Part shown: positions 25,444-33,616 of the stretch, one piece after another | Position numbering within the stretch: the stretch's first letter is position 1 | Layout of the letters: the number at the start of each line of letters is the position of its first letter | Source: Pseudomonadota bacterium | Lineage (GTDB): Bacteria; Pseudomonadota; Gammaproteobacteria; Steroidobacterales; Steroidobacteraceae | DNA length: 37,735 nucleotides | Direction: 5' to 3' | Assembly (NCBI GenBank): GCA_021805275.1 | Contig: JAJZFQ010000106.1 | Coordinates: 1 to 37,735, forward strand | Notes under the pieces: model-generated | Told to the model about the DNA's origin: nothing | The model's input: the letters and a program-made list of their open reading frames with translations, nothing else | Database searches by the model: none | Made by a program: the position numbers and the translations under genes

Positions 25444-26832
25444 CTAGCCGGTCCGCGAATCGAGGTCGCGGTCCTCGAATGCCGGCAGACGTTCATGCAC
25501 CAGCGCGGCGGCCAGTGCGTAATCGATGCCACCGCCGGCGGCGCGCCCGCAGTCGAGCTGCTCGAGGATCCGCGCCTGGACCTCCCCACGGCGCAGCGCC
25601 TCACGATAGGGAATCTCCGGATGGAACGTCACCATCGAGTAGCGGGGAATGAACCGCTGGGGAAATCTGCGTTCGAGCTCAAACGCCAGCTGCTGCAGAC
25701 GCGCGAAGCGGGCATCGCGTACCTGCTCGCGCATTTCCTTGTAATTCTCAAGCGCCATACGCGCGATCGCCTCGGTGTCCGGACGGCGATCACGCTCGAA
25801 TTGCCCGTAGAGCGCCGCCCAATCCCCACCCGGCTCCAGCAGCTCATCGAGCCGCGCGCAGTCCTCGAACGCGGCGTTCATGCCCTGGCCGTGAAACGGC
25901 ACGATGGCGTGCGCGGCATCGCCAAGCAGCAGCGCCTGGCCGCCGAGGTGCCAGCCGCGCGCGTGCACTGTGGCGAGCTGCCCTTGTGGATTGCGGCGAA
26001 AGTCCTCGCAGAGCGGCCCATGATGGGGCTCGAGGTCGAGAAACTGCTCGGCGAAAAAGCGGCGCAACGCCGCATCTTCGGTCAGCGAGGCAAAGCTCAC
26101 CGGCCCCGAGCGCGCCAGGAACAGAGTCAGGGTGAAGGAACCCTCGGGATTGGGCAGCGCGATCAGCATGAACCCGCCGCGCGGCCAGATGTGCAGCACG
26201 CCGGGCTCGAGGACAGGCCGGCCGCCCGGTCCGGCCGGCAGAATCATTTCCTTGTAGTCGTGTCCGAGCGGCTCGATGCGCACCGCGCAGACTCCGGCCT
26301 CGATGAGGCTTGAGCGCACCACGGAACCCGCCCCGTCGGCCGCGATAATCGTCTCGCTGTCGAGCGCGTATTCCTCGCCCGTGCGCTCCTCAGCGCAGTT
26401 CAGGACGTGGGTCCGTGGGTCGAGTCCCAGGCACCGCTGATTGAAGCGCAGCACGACACCGGCCTGCTCGGCGGCGCAGAGCAGCGCCTGATTGAGCGAG
26501 GCACGACAGACGGAGAAGTTGAGCTCCTCCGGGCGCTGGCCATAGGGCTGCAGGGTCGACTCGCCCGACGGCGCGTGCAACATCCGTCCGCGCATCGGCA
26601 GCAGCAGCGGCGTGACGTTCGCAAACACACCGGCGCGCTCAAGCGCCCGGATCCCGCGCGCCGAGAGCGCCAGATTGATCGACCGGCCGCCGCTCACCGG
26701 ACCGGTGCGCGGATCGCTCCGCCGCTCGAGCAGGACCACCGGCAGTCCGCGCCGGGCAAGCAGCACCGCGATGAGCGGGCCGGCGAGCCCCGCGCCGATG
26801 ACCGTGACGGCGCGCCGTGCTGCGCCGCTCAT
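25444..26832 (-). CDS. kmo: Kynurenine 3-monooxygenase
   Basis: A 462-residue FAD-dependent hydroxylase that turns kynurenine into 3-hydroxykynurenine with NADPH and O2. The FAD Rossmann motif is VIGAGLAGPL (residues 11-20), the substrate/FAD region GRSINLALSARG is characteristic of KMO, and the second FAD site is LLLGDAAHAIVPFHGQGMNAAFEDC. The tail PRYSMVTFHPEIPYREAL is also family-specific. The ATG overlaps the kynureninase stop (ATGA), which chooses the start against the longer frame. With kynureninase it yields 3-hydroxyanthranilate and alanine. Confidence 0.95.
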   Translation of the reverse strand: MSGAARRAVTVIGAGLAGPLIAVLLARRGLPVVLLERRSDPRTGPVSGGRSINLALSARGIRALERAGVFANVTPLLLPMRGRMLHAPSGESTLQPYGQRPEELNFSVCRASLNQALLCAAEQAGVVLRFNQRCLGLDPRTHVLNCAEERTGEEYALDSETIIAADGAGSVVRSSLIEAGVCAVRIEPLGHDYKEMILPAGPGGRPVLEPGVLHIWPRGGFMLIALPNPEGSFTLTLFLARSGPVSFASLTEDAALRRFFAEQFLDLEPHHGPLCEDFRRNPQGQLATVHARGWHLGGQALLLGDAAHAIVPFHGQGMNAAFEDCARLDELLEPGGDWAALYGQFERDRRPDTEAIARMALENYKEMREQVRDARFARLQQLAFELERRFPQRFIPRYSMVTFHPEIPYREALRRGEVQARILEQLDCGRAAGGGIDYALAAALVHERLPAFEDRDLDSRTG

Positions 26833-28100
26833 GCCGTGCGCAGCGCCTCCTCGAGGCGCGTCACGAAGTGCAAGACGTCGGCATAGCCGTTGTACAGCGG
26901 AGCGGCCGAGACGCGAACGATGTCCGGCTCGCGCCAGTCGCAAATCGTGCCCTGCGCGCCGAGCCAGCGAAAGATCCTCCGAGCCCGCTCGGGGTTGGCG
27001 CCGATGCGTAGCGACAGCTGCGCGCCGCGCGCCGCGCTCGAGCGCGGCGTGATGATGCGCACCTCGGGCAGGCGCGCCTCGAGAAGCTGCGCGAAGAAAT
27101 CAGTCAGTCCGAGCGATTTCTCACGCAGCCGCTGCACGCCCGCCTCGCGGAACAGCGCAAGGGAGGCGATCAACGGCGCGGCGCCGAGCACCGACTGGTT
27201 GCTCAGCTGGAACCCCGCCGCTCCCGGGGCCGGCACGAATGCCTGCGGCATCTGGAATCGCGTGGCGAGCTCGTGACCCCACCAGCCCGCGAGCCGCGGC
27301 CGCTCCCTCACGTGATGCCGCCGGTGCACGAAGCAACCCCCGGTGGCACCGGGTCCGGCGTTCAGATACTTGTAGCTGCACCAGACTGCAAAGTCGGCGG
27401 CAAGATCCCGCAGCGGATAAGGCATGTTTCCCACCGAGTGCGCCAGATCGAAGCCCACCAGCGCGCCGGCGCCGTGCGCCGCGCGCGCGATACGCGGCAG
27501 GTCAAACGACTGCCCGGTCAGATACTGCACGCCCGGCCAGAGCACCAGCGCGATCTGCTCCCCGCGCGCCGCAAGCAGCGATTCGATGTCCTCCTCGCTC
27601 ACGCAATCCTCGCCGGGTCGCGGGGCGAGTTCGATCAGTGCCTCGGTCGGCTCCACACCGTGCCAATGCAGGTGCGTCACCGCCGCATACCGGTCGGATG
27701 GGAAAGCGCCGGCCTCGATGAGGATGCAGCGCCGCCCTCCCGAGGGGCGGTAGAAGCTCGCCAGCATCAACTGCAGATTGACACTGAGGGAGTTCATGAT
27801 CGCGATCTCCTCGGTGCGAGCACCGAGCAGTTCGGCGGTCGGTTCCGCGAGCGCGTCATGGTAGGTGATCCAGGGCCGGCGTGCGTGCTCGTGGCCGAGC
27901 ACGGCGAGCCGCTCCCAGTCCTCCAGCGCCGCGCAGACCTCCTCGCGTGCGGCGAGCGGCATCGGTCCCAGGGAATGGCCGCAGAGATAGATCGGCGGCT
28001 CGCTCGATCCCGTGCGAGGTAATGCGAACCGGTTGCGCAGCGCCCGCAGAGGGTCGGCGCCATCGCGCTCGAGCGCGTGTGCGAGAGTCAGGGACGTCAC
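26829..28100 (-). CDS. kynU: Kynureninase
   Basis: A 423-residue PLP enzyme that cleaves (3-hydroxy)kynurenine to (3-hydroxy)anthranilate and alanine. It shows YLCGHSLGPMP, the aromatic/phosphate region IMNSLSVNLQLMLASFYRP, the cofactor Asp218 in GFDLAHSVGN, and the Schiff-base Lys244 in WCSYKYLNAGPG. Full length and uninterrupted. It begins with GTG at 28100, overlapping the stop of the efflux-pump gene (GTGA), and ends inside the kmo start. Tryptophan dioxygenase and formamidase are not in the window, so the pathway's earlier steps must be elsewhere. Confidence 0.96.
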   Translation of the reverse strand: MTSLTLAHALERDGADPLRALRNRFALPRTGSSEPPIYLCGHSLGPMPLAAREEVCAALEDWERLAVLGHEHARRPWITYHDALAEPTAELLGARTEEIAIMNSLSVNLQLMLASFYRPSGGRRCILIEAGAFPSDRYAAVTHLHWHGVEPTEALIELAPRPGEDCVSEEDIESLLAARGEQIALVLWPGVQYLTGQSFDLPRIARAAHGAGALVGFDLAHSVGNMPYPLRDLAADFAVWCSYKYLNAGPGATGGCFVHRRHHVRERPRLAGWWGHELATRFQMPQAFVPAPGAAGFQLSNQSVLGAAPLIASLALFREAGVQRLREKSLGLTDFFAQLLEARLPEVRIITPRSSAARGAQLSLRIGANPERARRIFRWLGAQGTICDWREPDIVRVSAAPLYNGYADVLHFVTRLEEALRTA

Positions 28101-29734
28101 ACGATCTCCCCCGCCGGCTCCGCGCCGCGTCGCTGGTCGGTCGGGCCTCGCTTCAGCAGCAGAAGCATAGGTGAGATGGCCAGCACGAACAGCATCAGGG
28201 CGCGAAACACATCCGCGAAGGACATCATCAGCGCTTGACGCCGCATGAGCGCGTAGATCTGGCCGATCGCCATGTGGGTCGCCGCCGCCGCCGACACCCC
28301 GTGCACCATGAAAGCCTGCGCAAGTGAGCGAACGGCATGCTCGAAAACAGGGTTCAGCGGCTGCAGGCGGCTCACCATGCGCGCCTGATGGAACTGTTCA
28401 CGGCGCGCGAACAGGGCCTGAACCATGCCTATTCCGACGCTGCCGCCGACATTGCGGGCAACATTTATGATGGCGGTCGCGTTGCCCGTTCGCTGCGGCG
28501 GAACGCCAATGTAGGCGGCGCTCATCAACGGCACGAATAGAAACGGGATGGCTCCGGATTGCCAGGCGCGGGCGATCGCGATTTCGCTGAAGGTTGTCTC
28601 GACCGTGAACCGAGACATCATCCACAGAGACATCGCGATCACTGGGAACGCAATGCCCATGAGAAGGCGTGGTTGCACGCGTCCGCTGAGGGCCCCGGCG
28701 AGCGGCATGGTGACTATGGTGATCATGCCGCCGAATGTCAGCACCAGCCCAGCATTGGTCGCCGTGTAACCCAGCACCTGCTGAACAAGTTGCGGAACGA
28801 ACTGGGTCGTTCCGAACAAAATCACCCCAATCACCATGACGATGAGCGAGCCAGCGGCAAAATTGCGGTTCTTAAACAGATGCATGTCTAGCAGCGGCTT
28901 TGGAGTCCACAACTCCCAGATCACGAAGCCGGCGATGCACGCCGCGGCGGTCAGAGCGGCAAAACGGATCAACGGACTGCCGAACCAGTCGTCCTGGACG
29001 CCGCGATCGGTCATGATCTCAAGAAAGCCCAGGCCTAGCGCAATCAGCAAAGCCCCTGGGAAATCGAAATGGATTCCACGACGCCAACGCTCACGTCGCT
29101 CCTCGACGAGCAGGGGCGGCTCATCGACTAAGCCGCTGACCAGGCTCAGCGACAGCAGACCGATCGGCACATTGATAAGGAAGATCCAGTGCCAGGAGAA
29201 GCGGTCGGTAATCACTCCGCCCAGCAGCGGTCCCAGCATCGGCGCCAGGATCACGGTGAAGCCGTACACCGCCATCGCCTTGCCTCTGGAAGAAGGCGGG
29301 AAGGAATCGACCAGCATTGCCTGCGTATTCGGCTGCAGACCACCGCCGCCCAAGCCCTGCGCGACACGTGACACGATCAGAAAGGGCAGCGAGGATGCAA
29401 TCCCGCAGCACAGTGAGGACGCCGTGAACAGCGCGACGCTGAACATGTAGTAGCGCTTGCGCCCGAACACGTCACTCAGCCAACTGCTCATCGGGATGAC
29501 CACAGCGTTGGCAACGAGGTAGGTGGTCAGCACCCAGGTCGACTGATCGTAGCTGACTGCCAGAGAGCCCGCGATGTGACGCAACGATACGTTGGCAATG
29601 GCGGTGTCGAGGACCTCCATGAAGGCTGAAATGGAGATAACCACAGCTATCAGCCAGGGGCTATGCCTCCCGGCGGCGGAGCGAGCGGGCGTCCAGATGT
29701 TGGCCGCCGCGCCCTCCCGAGCGGTCGCAGCCAT
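28097..29734 (-). CDS. DHA2-type MFS efflux pump, EmrB-like
   Basis: A 545-residue transporter with about 14 membrane helices. Motifs include LDTAIANVSLRHIAGSL in helix 1 (motif D1-like), WVLTTYLVANAVVIPMSSWLSDVFGRKRYY (motif A), RVAQGLGGGGLQPNTQAML (motif B), and GPLLGGVITDRFSWHWIFLINVPIG (motif C), all typical of EmrB/QacA-type drug:H+ antiporters. It works with the EmrA-like adaptor encoded 1 nt upstream. The ATG at 29734 is chosen over the frame extension to 29803. It is translationally coupled to kynureninase, a strong sign that it exports something related to that pathway. Confidence 0.93.
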   Translation of the reverse strand: MAATAREGAAANIWTPARSAAGRHSPWLIAVVISISAFMEVLDTAIANVSLRHIAGSLAVSYDQSTWVLTTYLVANAVVIPMSSWLSDVFGRKRYYMFSVALFTASSLCCGIASSLPFLIVSRVAQGLGGGGLQPNTQAMLVDSFPPSSRGKAMAVYGFTVILAPMLGPLLGGVITDRFSWHWIFLINVPIGLLSLSLVSGLVDEPPLLVEERRERWRRGIHFDFPGALLIALGLGFLEIMTDRGVQDDWFGSPLIRFAALTAAACIAGFVIWELWTPKPLLDMHLFKNRNFAAGSLIVMVIGVILFGTTQFVPQLVQQVLGYTATNAGLVLTFGGMITIVTMPLAGALSGRVQPRLLMGIAFPVIAMSLWMMSRFTVETTFSEIAIARAWQSGAIPFLFVPLMSAAYIGVPPQRTGNATAIINVARNVGGSVGIGMVQALFARREQFHQARMVSRLQPLNPVFEHAVRSLAQAFMVHGVSAAAATHMAIGQIYALMRRQALMMSFADVFRALMLFVLAISPMLLLLKRGPTDQRRGAEPAGEIV

Positions 29735-29735
29735 G

Positions 29736-30863
29736 TCAATTGAGCCTGATGTCAGGTTCGACCGACATGCCGGGACCGAGCACGCAGTCGCGCGGCAGCG
29801 CATCGAAGTCGATCCGCACCGGTACGCGCTGCACGATCTTGACGTAGTTGCCCGTGGCGTTCTGCGGCGGCAGCAGATCGAACGCCTCCCCCGAACCGCG
29901 CTGAATCGAGGCGACGCGCCCGTGTGCCCGGGCGTTCGGACAGGCGTCGATGTTGATGCTCACCCGCTGCCCGGGATGAATGAGGTCCAGGTCTGTTTCC
30001 TTGAAGTTCGCCGTGATCCACAGCTGCCGCGGGACGATCGCCATGAGCTCCTGCCCCGGCGCGACGTAATTTCCGACCGCCAGGGATTTCTGCGTGACGT
30101 GACCGGCCTGCGCCGCCTCTACAGTGGTGTAGCTGAGCGCCAAGCGGGCCGACTTGACCTCTGCGCTCGCGCTGGCGAGTCGCGCGCCGGCACCAGCAAG
30201 GGCAGCCCGCGCGGCTACGAGTTGCGCCCTGGCGCCTTTGACGCGCTGCAGTGCGGCGAGAGCGTTGGCACTCGCGCTGCGTGCGGAAGTCAGCACTTGG
30301 TCCATCTGGGTCCGGGCAACCGCCTTCGCATTGCGCTGGCGCAGGACGCGGTATCGGTCGAGGTTCGCCCGGGCGTTTTCCGCCTCAGCCGCGGCGCCGA
30401 CGTACGCCGCGCGCGCCTGCAGCACCGCAGCTTGTGCCACCGCAATGTTAGCGCGTGCTTGGGCCAGCCCGGTCTTGGCCAACCCCTTCGCCGCCAGCGA
30501 CTGTTGCAGCGCGACCCGGTAGGGCGTCGGATCGATTTGCGCCAAAACCTGTCCGGCGTCGACCCGCTCGTTGTCGGTCACTGGTACCGCGATCACCTGG
30601 CCGGCTACGCGCGAGGCGACCGCGACGATGCGGGCGTCGATGAAGGCATCGTCGGTGCCGAGCCAATGACTCCCGTACCACCAGGCGAAGATGCCCACAA
30701 TCACGACCGCGGCGATCACGACGATACCCGCGATCATCAATGCGGTACGGCGGTGCTGAGGCGAATGCTGCGCTCCCATTCCCGGCTGGTCGGCGTGCGC
30801 GGCGGACAACGCTGAGTCTTTGCGCGGCTCGTCATGGCCGCTGGAGCTGTTCGTTGAATCCAT
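29736..30863 (-). CDS. EmrA-like membrane-fusion adaptor
   Basis: A 375-residue HlyD-family protein: polar N-terminus of 40 residues, one membrane helix (about 41-62, ALMIAGIVVIAAVVIVGIFAW), the motif GTDDAFIDARIVAVASRVAGQV that is characteristic of EmrA, a long Ala-rich coiled-coil hairpin (about 110-225), then the second lipoyl half (VEAAQAGHVTQKSLAVGNYV) and a barrel (LWITANFKETDLDLIHPGQRVSI). It bridges EmrB to an outer-membrane channel not encoded nearby. It is the first gene of the efflux-kynurenine run. No clear Shine-Dalgarno precedes the ATG. Confidence 0.92.
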   Translation of the reverse strand: MDSTNSSSGHDEPRKDSALSAAHADQPGMGAQHSPQHRRTALMIAGIVVIAAVVIVGIFAWWYGSHWLGTDDAFIDARIVAVASRVAGQVIAVPVTDNERVDAGQVLAQIDPTPYRVALQQSLAAKGLAKTGLAQARANIAVAQAAVLQARAAYVGAAAEAENARANLDRYRVLRQRNAKAVARTQMDQVLTSARSASANALAALQRVKGARAQLVAARAALAGAGARLASASAEVKSARLALSYTTVEAAQAGHVTQKSLAVGNYVAPGQELMAIVPRQLWITANFKETDLDLIHPGQRVSINIDACPNARAHGRVASIQRGSGEAFDLLPPQNATGNYVKIVQRVPVRIDFDALPRDCVLGPGMSVEPDIRLN

Positions 30864-30936
30864 GGGAAGGAATCATAGCTTACGACCCGCGTCGCCTTCT
30901 TGTTCGTGCCGCCGCCGAGCGCAGTGGATTTATTAA

Positions 30937-30953
30937 CTTTGCAATGTGAAGTA
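30937..30953. promoter_or_regulatory. Operator candidate in the divergent promoter region
   Basis: ACTTTGCAATGTGAAGT is an imperfect palindrome: ACTT and AAGT ends and CA/TG near the centre match on both strands. It sits immediately upstream of the -35 of the plus-strand cassette, in the AT-rich gap between the divergent operons, where the winged-helix regulator encoded downstream could bind. It could also affect the emrA promoter. Inferred. Confidence 0.4.
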
Positions 30954-30955
30954 CT

Positions 30956-30984
30956 TGACGAATATGAAGGACGGCACTAGAGTT
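30956..30984 (+). promoter_or_regulatory. Sigma-70-type promoter of the regulator/prenyltransferase cassette
   Basis: TTGACG (30956-30961) and TAGAGT (30979-30984) are separated by exactly 17 nt. This is the best vegetative promoter I can see in the window, and lies 30-60 nt before the first gene of the plus-strand cassette. Confidence 0.6.
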
Positions 30985-31040
30985 TGGCTTCCATGTGGTT
31001 TCATTAGACCCGCCTGATGCGATCGAACACGCCGGTGGCC

Positions 31041-31628
31041 ATGGACAGCCACGCGCTCGGAACGCTGAACTACATCCGCGCCTCGATCGAGGCCGCCGGC
31101 GCCTTCGCGGTGCCCGGCACCGCCGGCATCGCCATGGGCGTGGTGGGATTCGTCGCTGCGGGACTGGCCTCTGTGCCGGCGCTCGCCTCTTACTGGCTTC
31201 TGATCTGGCTGATCGCGAGCGTACTCGCGGCGGGGCTCGGGGTCGTGCTGGTGGCGCGCCATCGGTCAGGTGCGGGCCTGCCGTTGTACCGCGGACCGGC
31301 GCGCCGCTTCGTGCTCTGTCTCGGTCCGGCGCTGCTCGCCGGAGTCGTGCTCACCGTCGTGCTCTACCACGCAGATGAGGCACGACTGATTCCCGGCACA
31401 TGGCTGCTGCTTTACGGCAGCGCCGTGCTGTCGGCCACTCTGCTCACCGCACCGGTGATGATGCGTCTGATCGGCACCATGGGGGCGTTGTTCGTGCTGC
31501 TCGGCGTGATCGCCTACGCGGGGGCGCCGGGCTGGCGCAACCTGCTGCTCGGCAGCGGCTTCGGCCTGCTGCACCTGGTATTCGGCCTGCTGATCCGGCG
31601 TCTGGACGCAGCGGAGCCCGCGGTATGA
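31041..31628 (+). CDS. Multi-pass membrane protein paired with a wHTH regulator
   Basis: A protein of about 195 residues with six hydrophobic segments and few polar loops (ALASYWLLIWLIASVLAAGLGVVLVAR; FVLCLGPALLAGVVLTVVLYHAD; GTWLLLYGSAVLSATLLTAPVMMRLIGTMGALFVLLGVIAYAG; LLLGSGFGLLHLVFGLLI). I do not recognise a named function. Starts at 31041 (MDSHALG) and 31017 are both possible; the first fits the N-terminal pattern better. Its stop overlaps the next gene's ATG (ATGA). Small membrane protein plus winged-helix regulator pairs of this type recur in gammaproteobacteria, and the membrane protein may sense a signal for the regulator. Confidence 0.7.
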   Translation: MDSHALGTLNYIRASIEAAGAFAVPGTAGIAMGVVGFVAAGLASVPALASYWLLIWLIASVLAAGLGVVLVARHRSGAGLPLYRGPARRFVLCLGPALLAGVVLTVVLYHADEARLIPGTWLLLYGSAVLSATLLTAPVMMRLIGTMGALFVLLGVIAYAGAPGWRNLLLGSGFGLLHLVFGLLIRRLDAAEPAV

Positions 31629-32002
31629 AGCCCAGTACCCGCCGGCAAGAAGCCCCGATGCGCGCACCGCCGGCCGAGAAAGGCGTGGCGCAGAGCGCAA
31701 GCGCCGGGGAGACGAAATTCGACCGACTGGTCTACGAGCGCGTGCGACTCGGCATCATGAGCGCCCTGGCGGTGAACGAGCCACTGACCTTCAACGAGCT
31801 AAAAGCACTATTCGATGTCAGCGACGGCAATCTGAGCGCGCACGCCCGCAAGCTGGAGGAGGCCGGATATATCGAATGTGCCAAGTCGTTCGCGGGACGT
31901 CGGCCGAAATCCGAGTACCGTCTCACGCCGACCGGGCGCCAGGCGCTGTATCGTTACCTCGATCACATCGAGGCAGTCATCAAAGCTACGCGACGCTCAT
32001 GA
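31625..32002 (+). CDS. Winged-helix transcriptional regulator (HTH_34/MarR-like)
   Basis: A 125-residue DNA-binding protein. After a polar 28-residue lead, residues 31-115 are one winged helix: FDRLVYERVRLGIMSALAV, FNELKALFDVSDGNLSAHARKLEEAGYIE as the recognition helix-turn-helix, and the wing FAGRRPKSEYRLTPTGRQALYRYLDHIEAV. This is the PF13601-type domain. Overlaps of four bases join it to the membrane protein before and the prenyltransferase after. The ACTT-n9-AAGT site near the operon promoter is its likely target. It may also influence the divergent efflux/kynurenine operon. Confidence 0.85.
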   Translation: MKPSTRRQEAPMRAPPAEKGVAQSASAGETKFDRLVYERVRLGIMSALAVNEPLTFNELKALFDVSDGNLSAHARKLEEAGYIECAKSFAGRRPKSEYRLTPTGRQALYRYLDHIEAVIKATRRS

Positions 32003-32703
32003 GTGCGACGAACTTTCACGTCGCCATCATCATGGATGGCAACGGCCGGTGGGCCCAGCGGCGCGGCCTGCCGCGCAGCGCCGGGCATGCCCAGGGCGCC
32101 AAGTCCGTCCGGCGCGTCGTGGAGGCGAGCGTGCGGGCCGGGGTGCGCACACTCACTCTGTACGCATTTTCCGCGGACAATTGGGGCCGACCGAGCCCTG
32201 AGGTTGACGCACTTCTGCGCCTGCTGCAGTGTTATCTCGCCAGCGAGACGCGGCGCTGCCTGCGCAATTCGGTGCGTATCAACGTCATCGGTCGGCGGGA
32301 TCGACTGCCGGCGAGCCTGGTGCGAGCGGTCGAGCAAAGCGAGCGAGCGACAGCGCATTGCACGCGCATGCGACTGCGAATCGCAGTGGATTACTCCTCC
32401 AAGCACAGCATCGTAGAGGCGGCGCGGCGCGGCGCGAGCAGCGGGCTGTCGGCGCAAAGTTTCGAATCACTGCTTGCCGAAGTCGACCACTCGGTCGCGG
32501 AGGTCGGCCCGGTGGATCTGCTCATACGCACCGGCGGCGAGCAGCGCCTGTCGGATTTCCTGCTCTGGGACTGCGCTTACGCGGAGCTGTATTTTACGGA
32601 CGCGCTGTGGCCGGATTTCGGAGAAGCCGGCCTACACGCCGCTCTCGAGGACTTCTCGAACCGCCATCGTCGCTTCGGCAAGGTCCTGGCCGAGACGGCC
32701 TGA
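31999..32703 (+). CDS. Cis-prenyltransferase, UppS-like paralogue
   Basis: A 234-residue member of the undecaprenyl diphosphate synthase family, which condenses isopentenyl diphosphate in cis onto an allylic diphosphate. The catalytic opening is IIMDGNGRWAQRRGLPRSAGH (Asp13), followed by GAKSVRR, LTLYAFSADNWGRP, and the C-terminal RTGGE (177-181) with FLLWDCAYAELYFTDALWPDF. The stretch that normally reads N-Y-G-G-R is D-Y-S-S-K (131-135), a shift from housekeeping UppS. The housekeeping gene usually sits between frr and cdsA; this one sits in a regulator cassette, so it probably makes another, perhaps shorter, product. Product length cannot be read here. Confidence 0.88.
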   Translation: MSATNFHVAIIMDGNGRWAQRRGLPRSAGHAQGAKSVRRVVEASVRAGVRTLTLYAFSADNWGRPSPEVDALLRLLQCYLASETRRCLRNSVRINVIGRRDRLPASLVRAVEQSERATAHCTRMRLRIAVDYSSKHSIVEAARRGASSGLSAQSFESLLAEVDHSVAEVGPVDLLIRTGGEQRLSDFLLWDCAYAELYFTDALWPDFGEAGLHAALEDFSNRHRRFGKVLAETA

Positions 32704-32713
32704 TCAAACTAGG

Positions 32714-33325
32714 CTATATGGCGGCGAAATCTCGCGCCGCGGATGTCCACTCCGACGCACTCTCCAGCGCTGCAGGCACGTGCTCGGGTTGCGCGACGAT
32801 CTGCCACATTCCCAGGTGCCGCTCGTCCATGAACCGCTCACGCACGGTCGCTTCGAGCACGGCGCGCAGCGGCTCGAAGTAGCCTCGCGTGTTCACCAGC
32901 ACGATGGGGCCCAGAAACAGTCCAAGCCGCTTCAGAGTCAACGCTTCGAACAGCTCCTCCAGGGTTCCGCTGCCGCCCGGCAGGGCGATGGCAGCCTGCG
33001 CCCCGGTGAGCATCAGGTGCTTGCGCGTGCGCATGTCCTCGACGAGCTTCAGTTCCGTAAGCCCCCGATGACCCCATTCGAGGTCCGCCATGAAGCGCGG
33101 CAGGATGCCGACCACGCGGCCTCCCCGGCCGAGCGCGCCATCGGCCAAAGCCCCCATTGAGCCCACTGCGCCGCCTCCGTACACGATGGCGATGCCATGC
33201 TCGGCCAGCACCTCCCCCAGGCGGAACGCCGCACGCCGGTACTCCGGATGAGCGCTGCGGCTCGAGGCGCAGTAGACGCACACCGACCTATCGAGCTGCC
33301 GTTCCGGACTGACGCTCACGGGCAA
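32714..33325 (-). CDS. TIGR00730/LOG family Rossmann-fold protein
   Basis: A 203-residue protein of the lysine-decarboxylase-like LOG family. The key motif is LPGGSGTLEE (115-124), with MRTRKHLM (98-105) and YGGGAVGSMGALADGAL; these form the nucleotide monophosphate binding and phosphoribohydrolase site. Family members release free bases such as cytokinins or adenine from nucleoside 5'-monophosphates; the old 'lysine decarboxylase' label is wrong for them. The start at 33325 is TTG; a GTG two codons later (33319) is equally good. It is convergent with the prenyltransferase gene, separated by 10 nt. Confidence 0.9.
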   Translation of the reverse strand: MPVSVSPERQLDRSVCVYCASSRSAHPEYRRAAFRLGEVLAEHGIAIVYGGGAVGSMGALADGALGRGGRVVGILPRFMADLEWGHRGLTELKLVEDMRTRKHLMLTGAQAAIALPGGSGTLEELFEALTLKRLGLFLGPIVLVNTRGYFEPLRAVLEATVRERFMDERHLGMWQIVAQPEHVPAALESASEWTSAARDFAAI

Positions 33326-33542
33326 TTGCGCCGTTTCCGTCTACGAGGCTCGATTTGCATGCATGCTCTCCCCGGCATGAATGCGGCATCTTCCGCGACG
33401 GCAGGGGCGCCCGCAAGGGGATCCACCCCGGGGCCGTGCGGCTATCGGATCGGTTCGGCCCAATCCCCGGCATCCGCGTTTGGCCAGCGACGCCAGAGAA
33501 TTGCCAGGAGGCCCCTGGATTCCTTAATATCTCGCGACCCGC

Positions 33543-33616
33543 GCGGGTGTAGTTCAATGGTAGAACTGCAGCTTCCCAAGCTGCTAACGTGGGTTCGATT
33601 CCCATCACCCGCTCCA
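33543..33616 (+). tRNA. tRNA-Gly (CCC)
   Basis: Acceptor GCGGGTG pairs with CACCCGC, the anticodon stem GCAGC/GCTGC holds loop TTCCCAA with anticodon CCC (reads GGG), and the T arm is GTGGG-TTCGATT-CCCAT. The terminal CCA is encoded (33614-33616). The sequence is close to other bacterial tRNA-Gly(CCC) genes. tRNA 3' ends are common integration sites, and the DNA after it is different in character. Confidence 0.95.
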
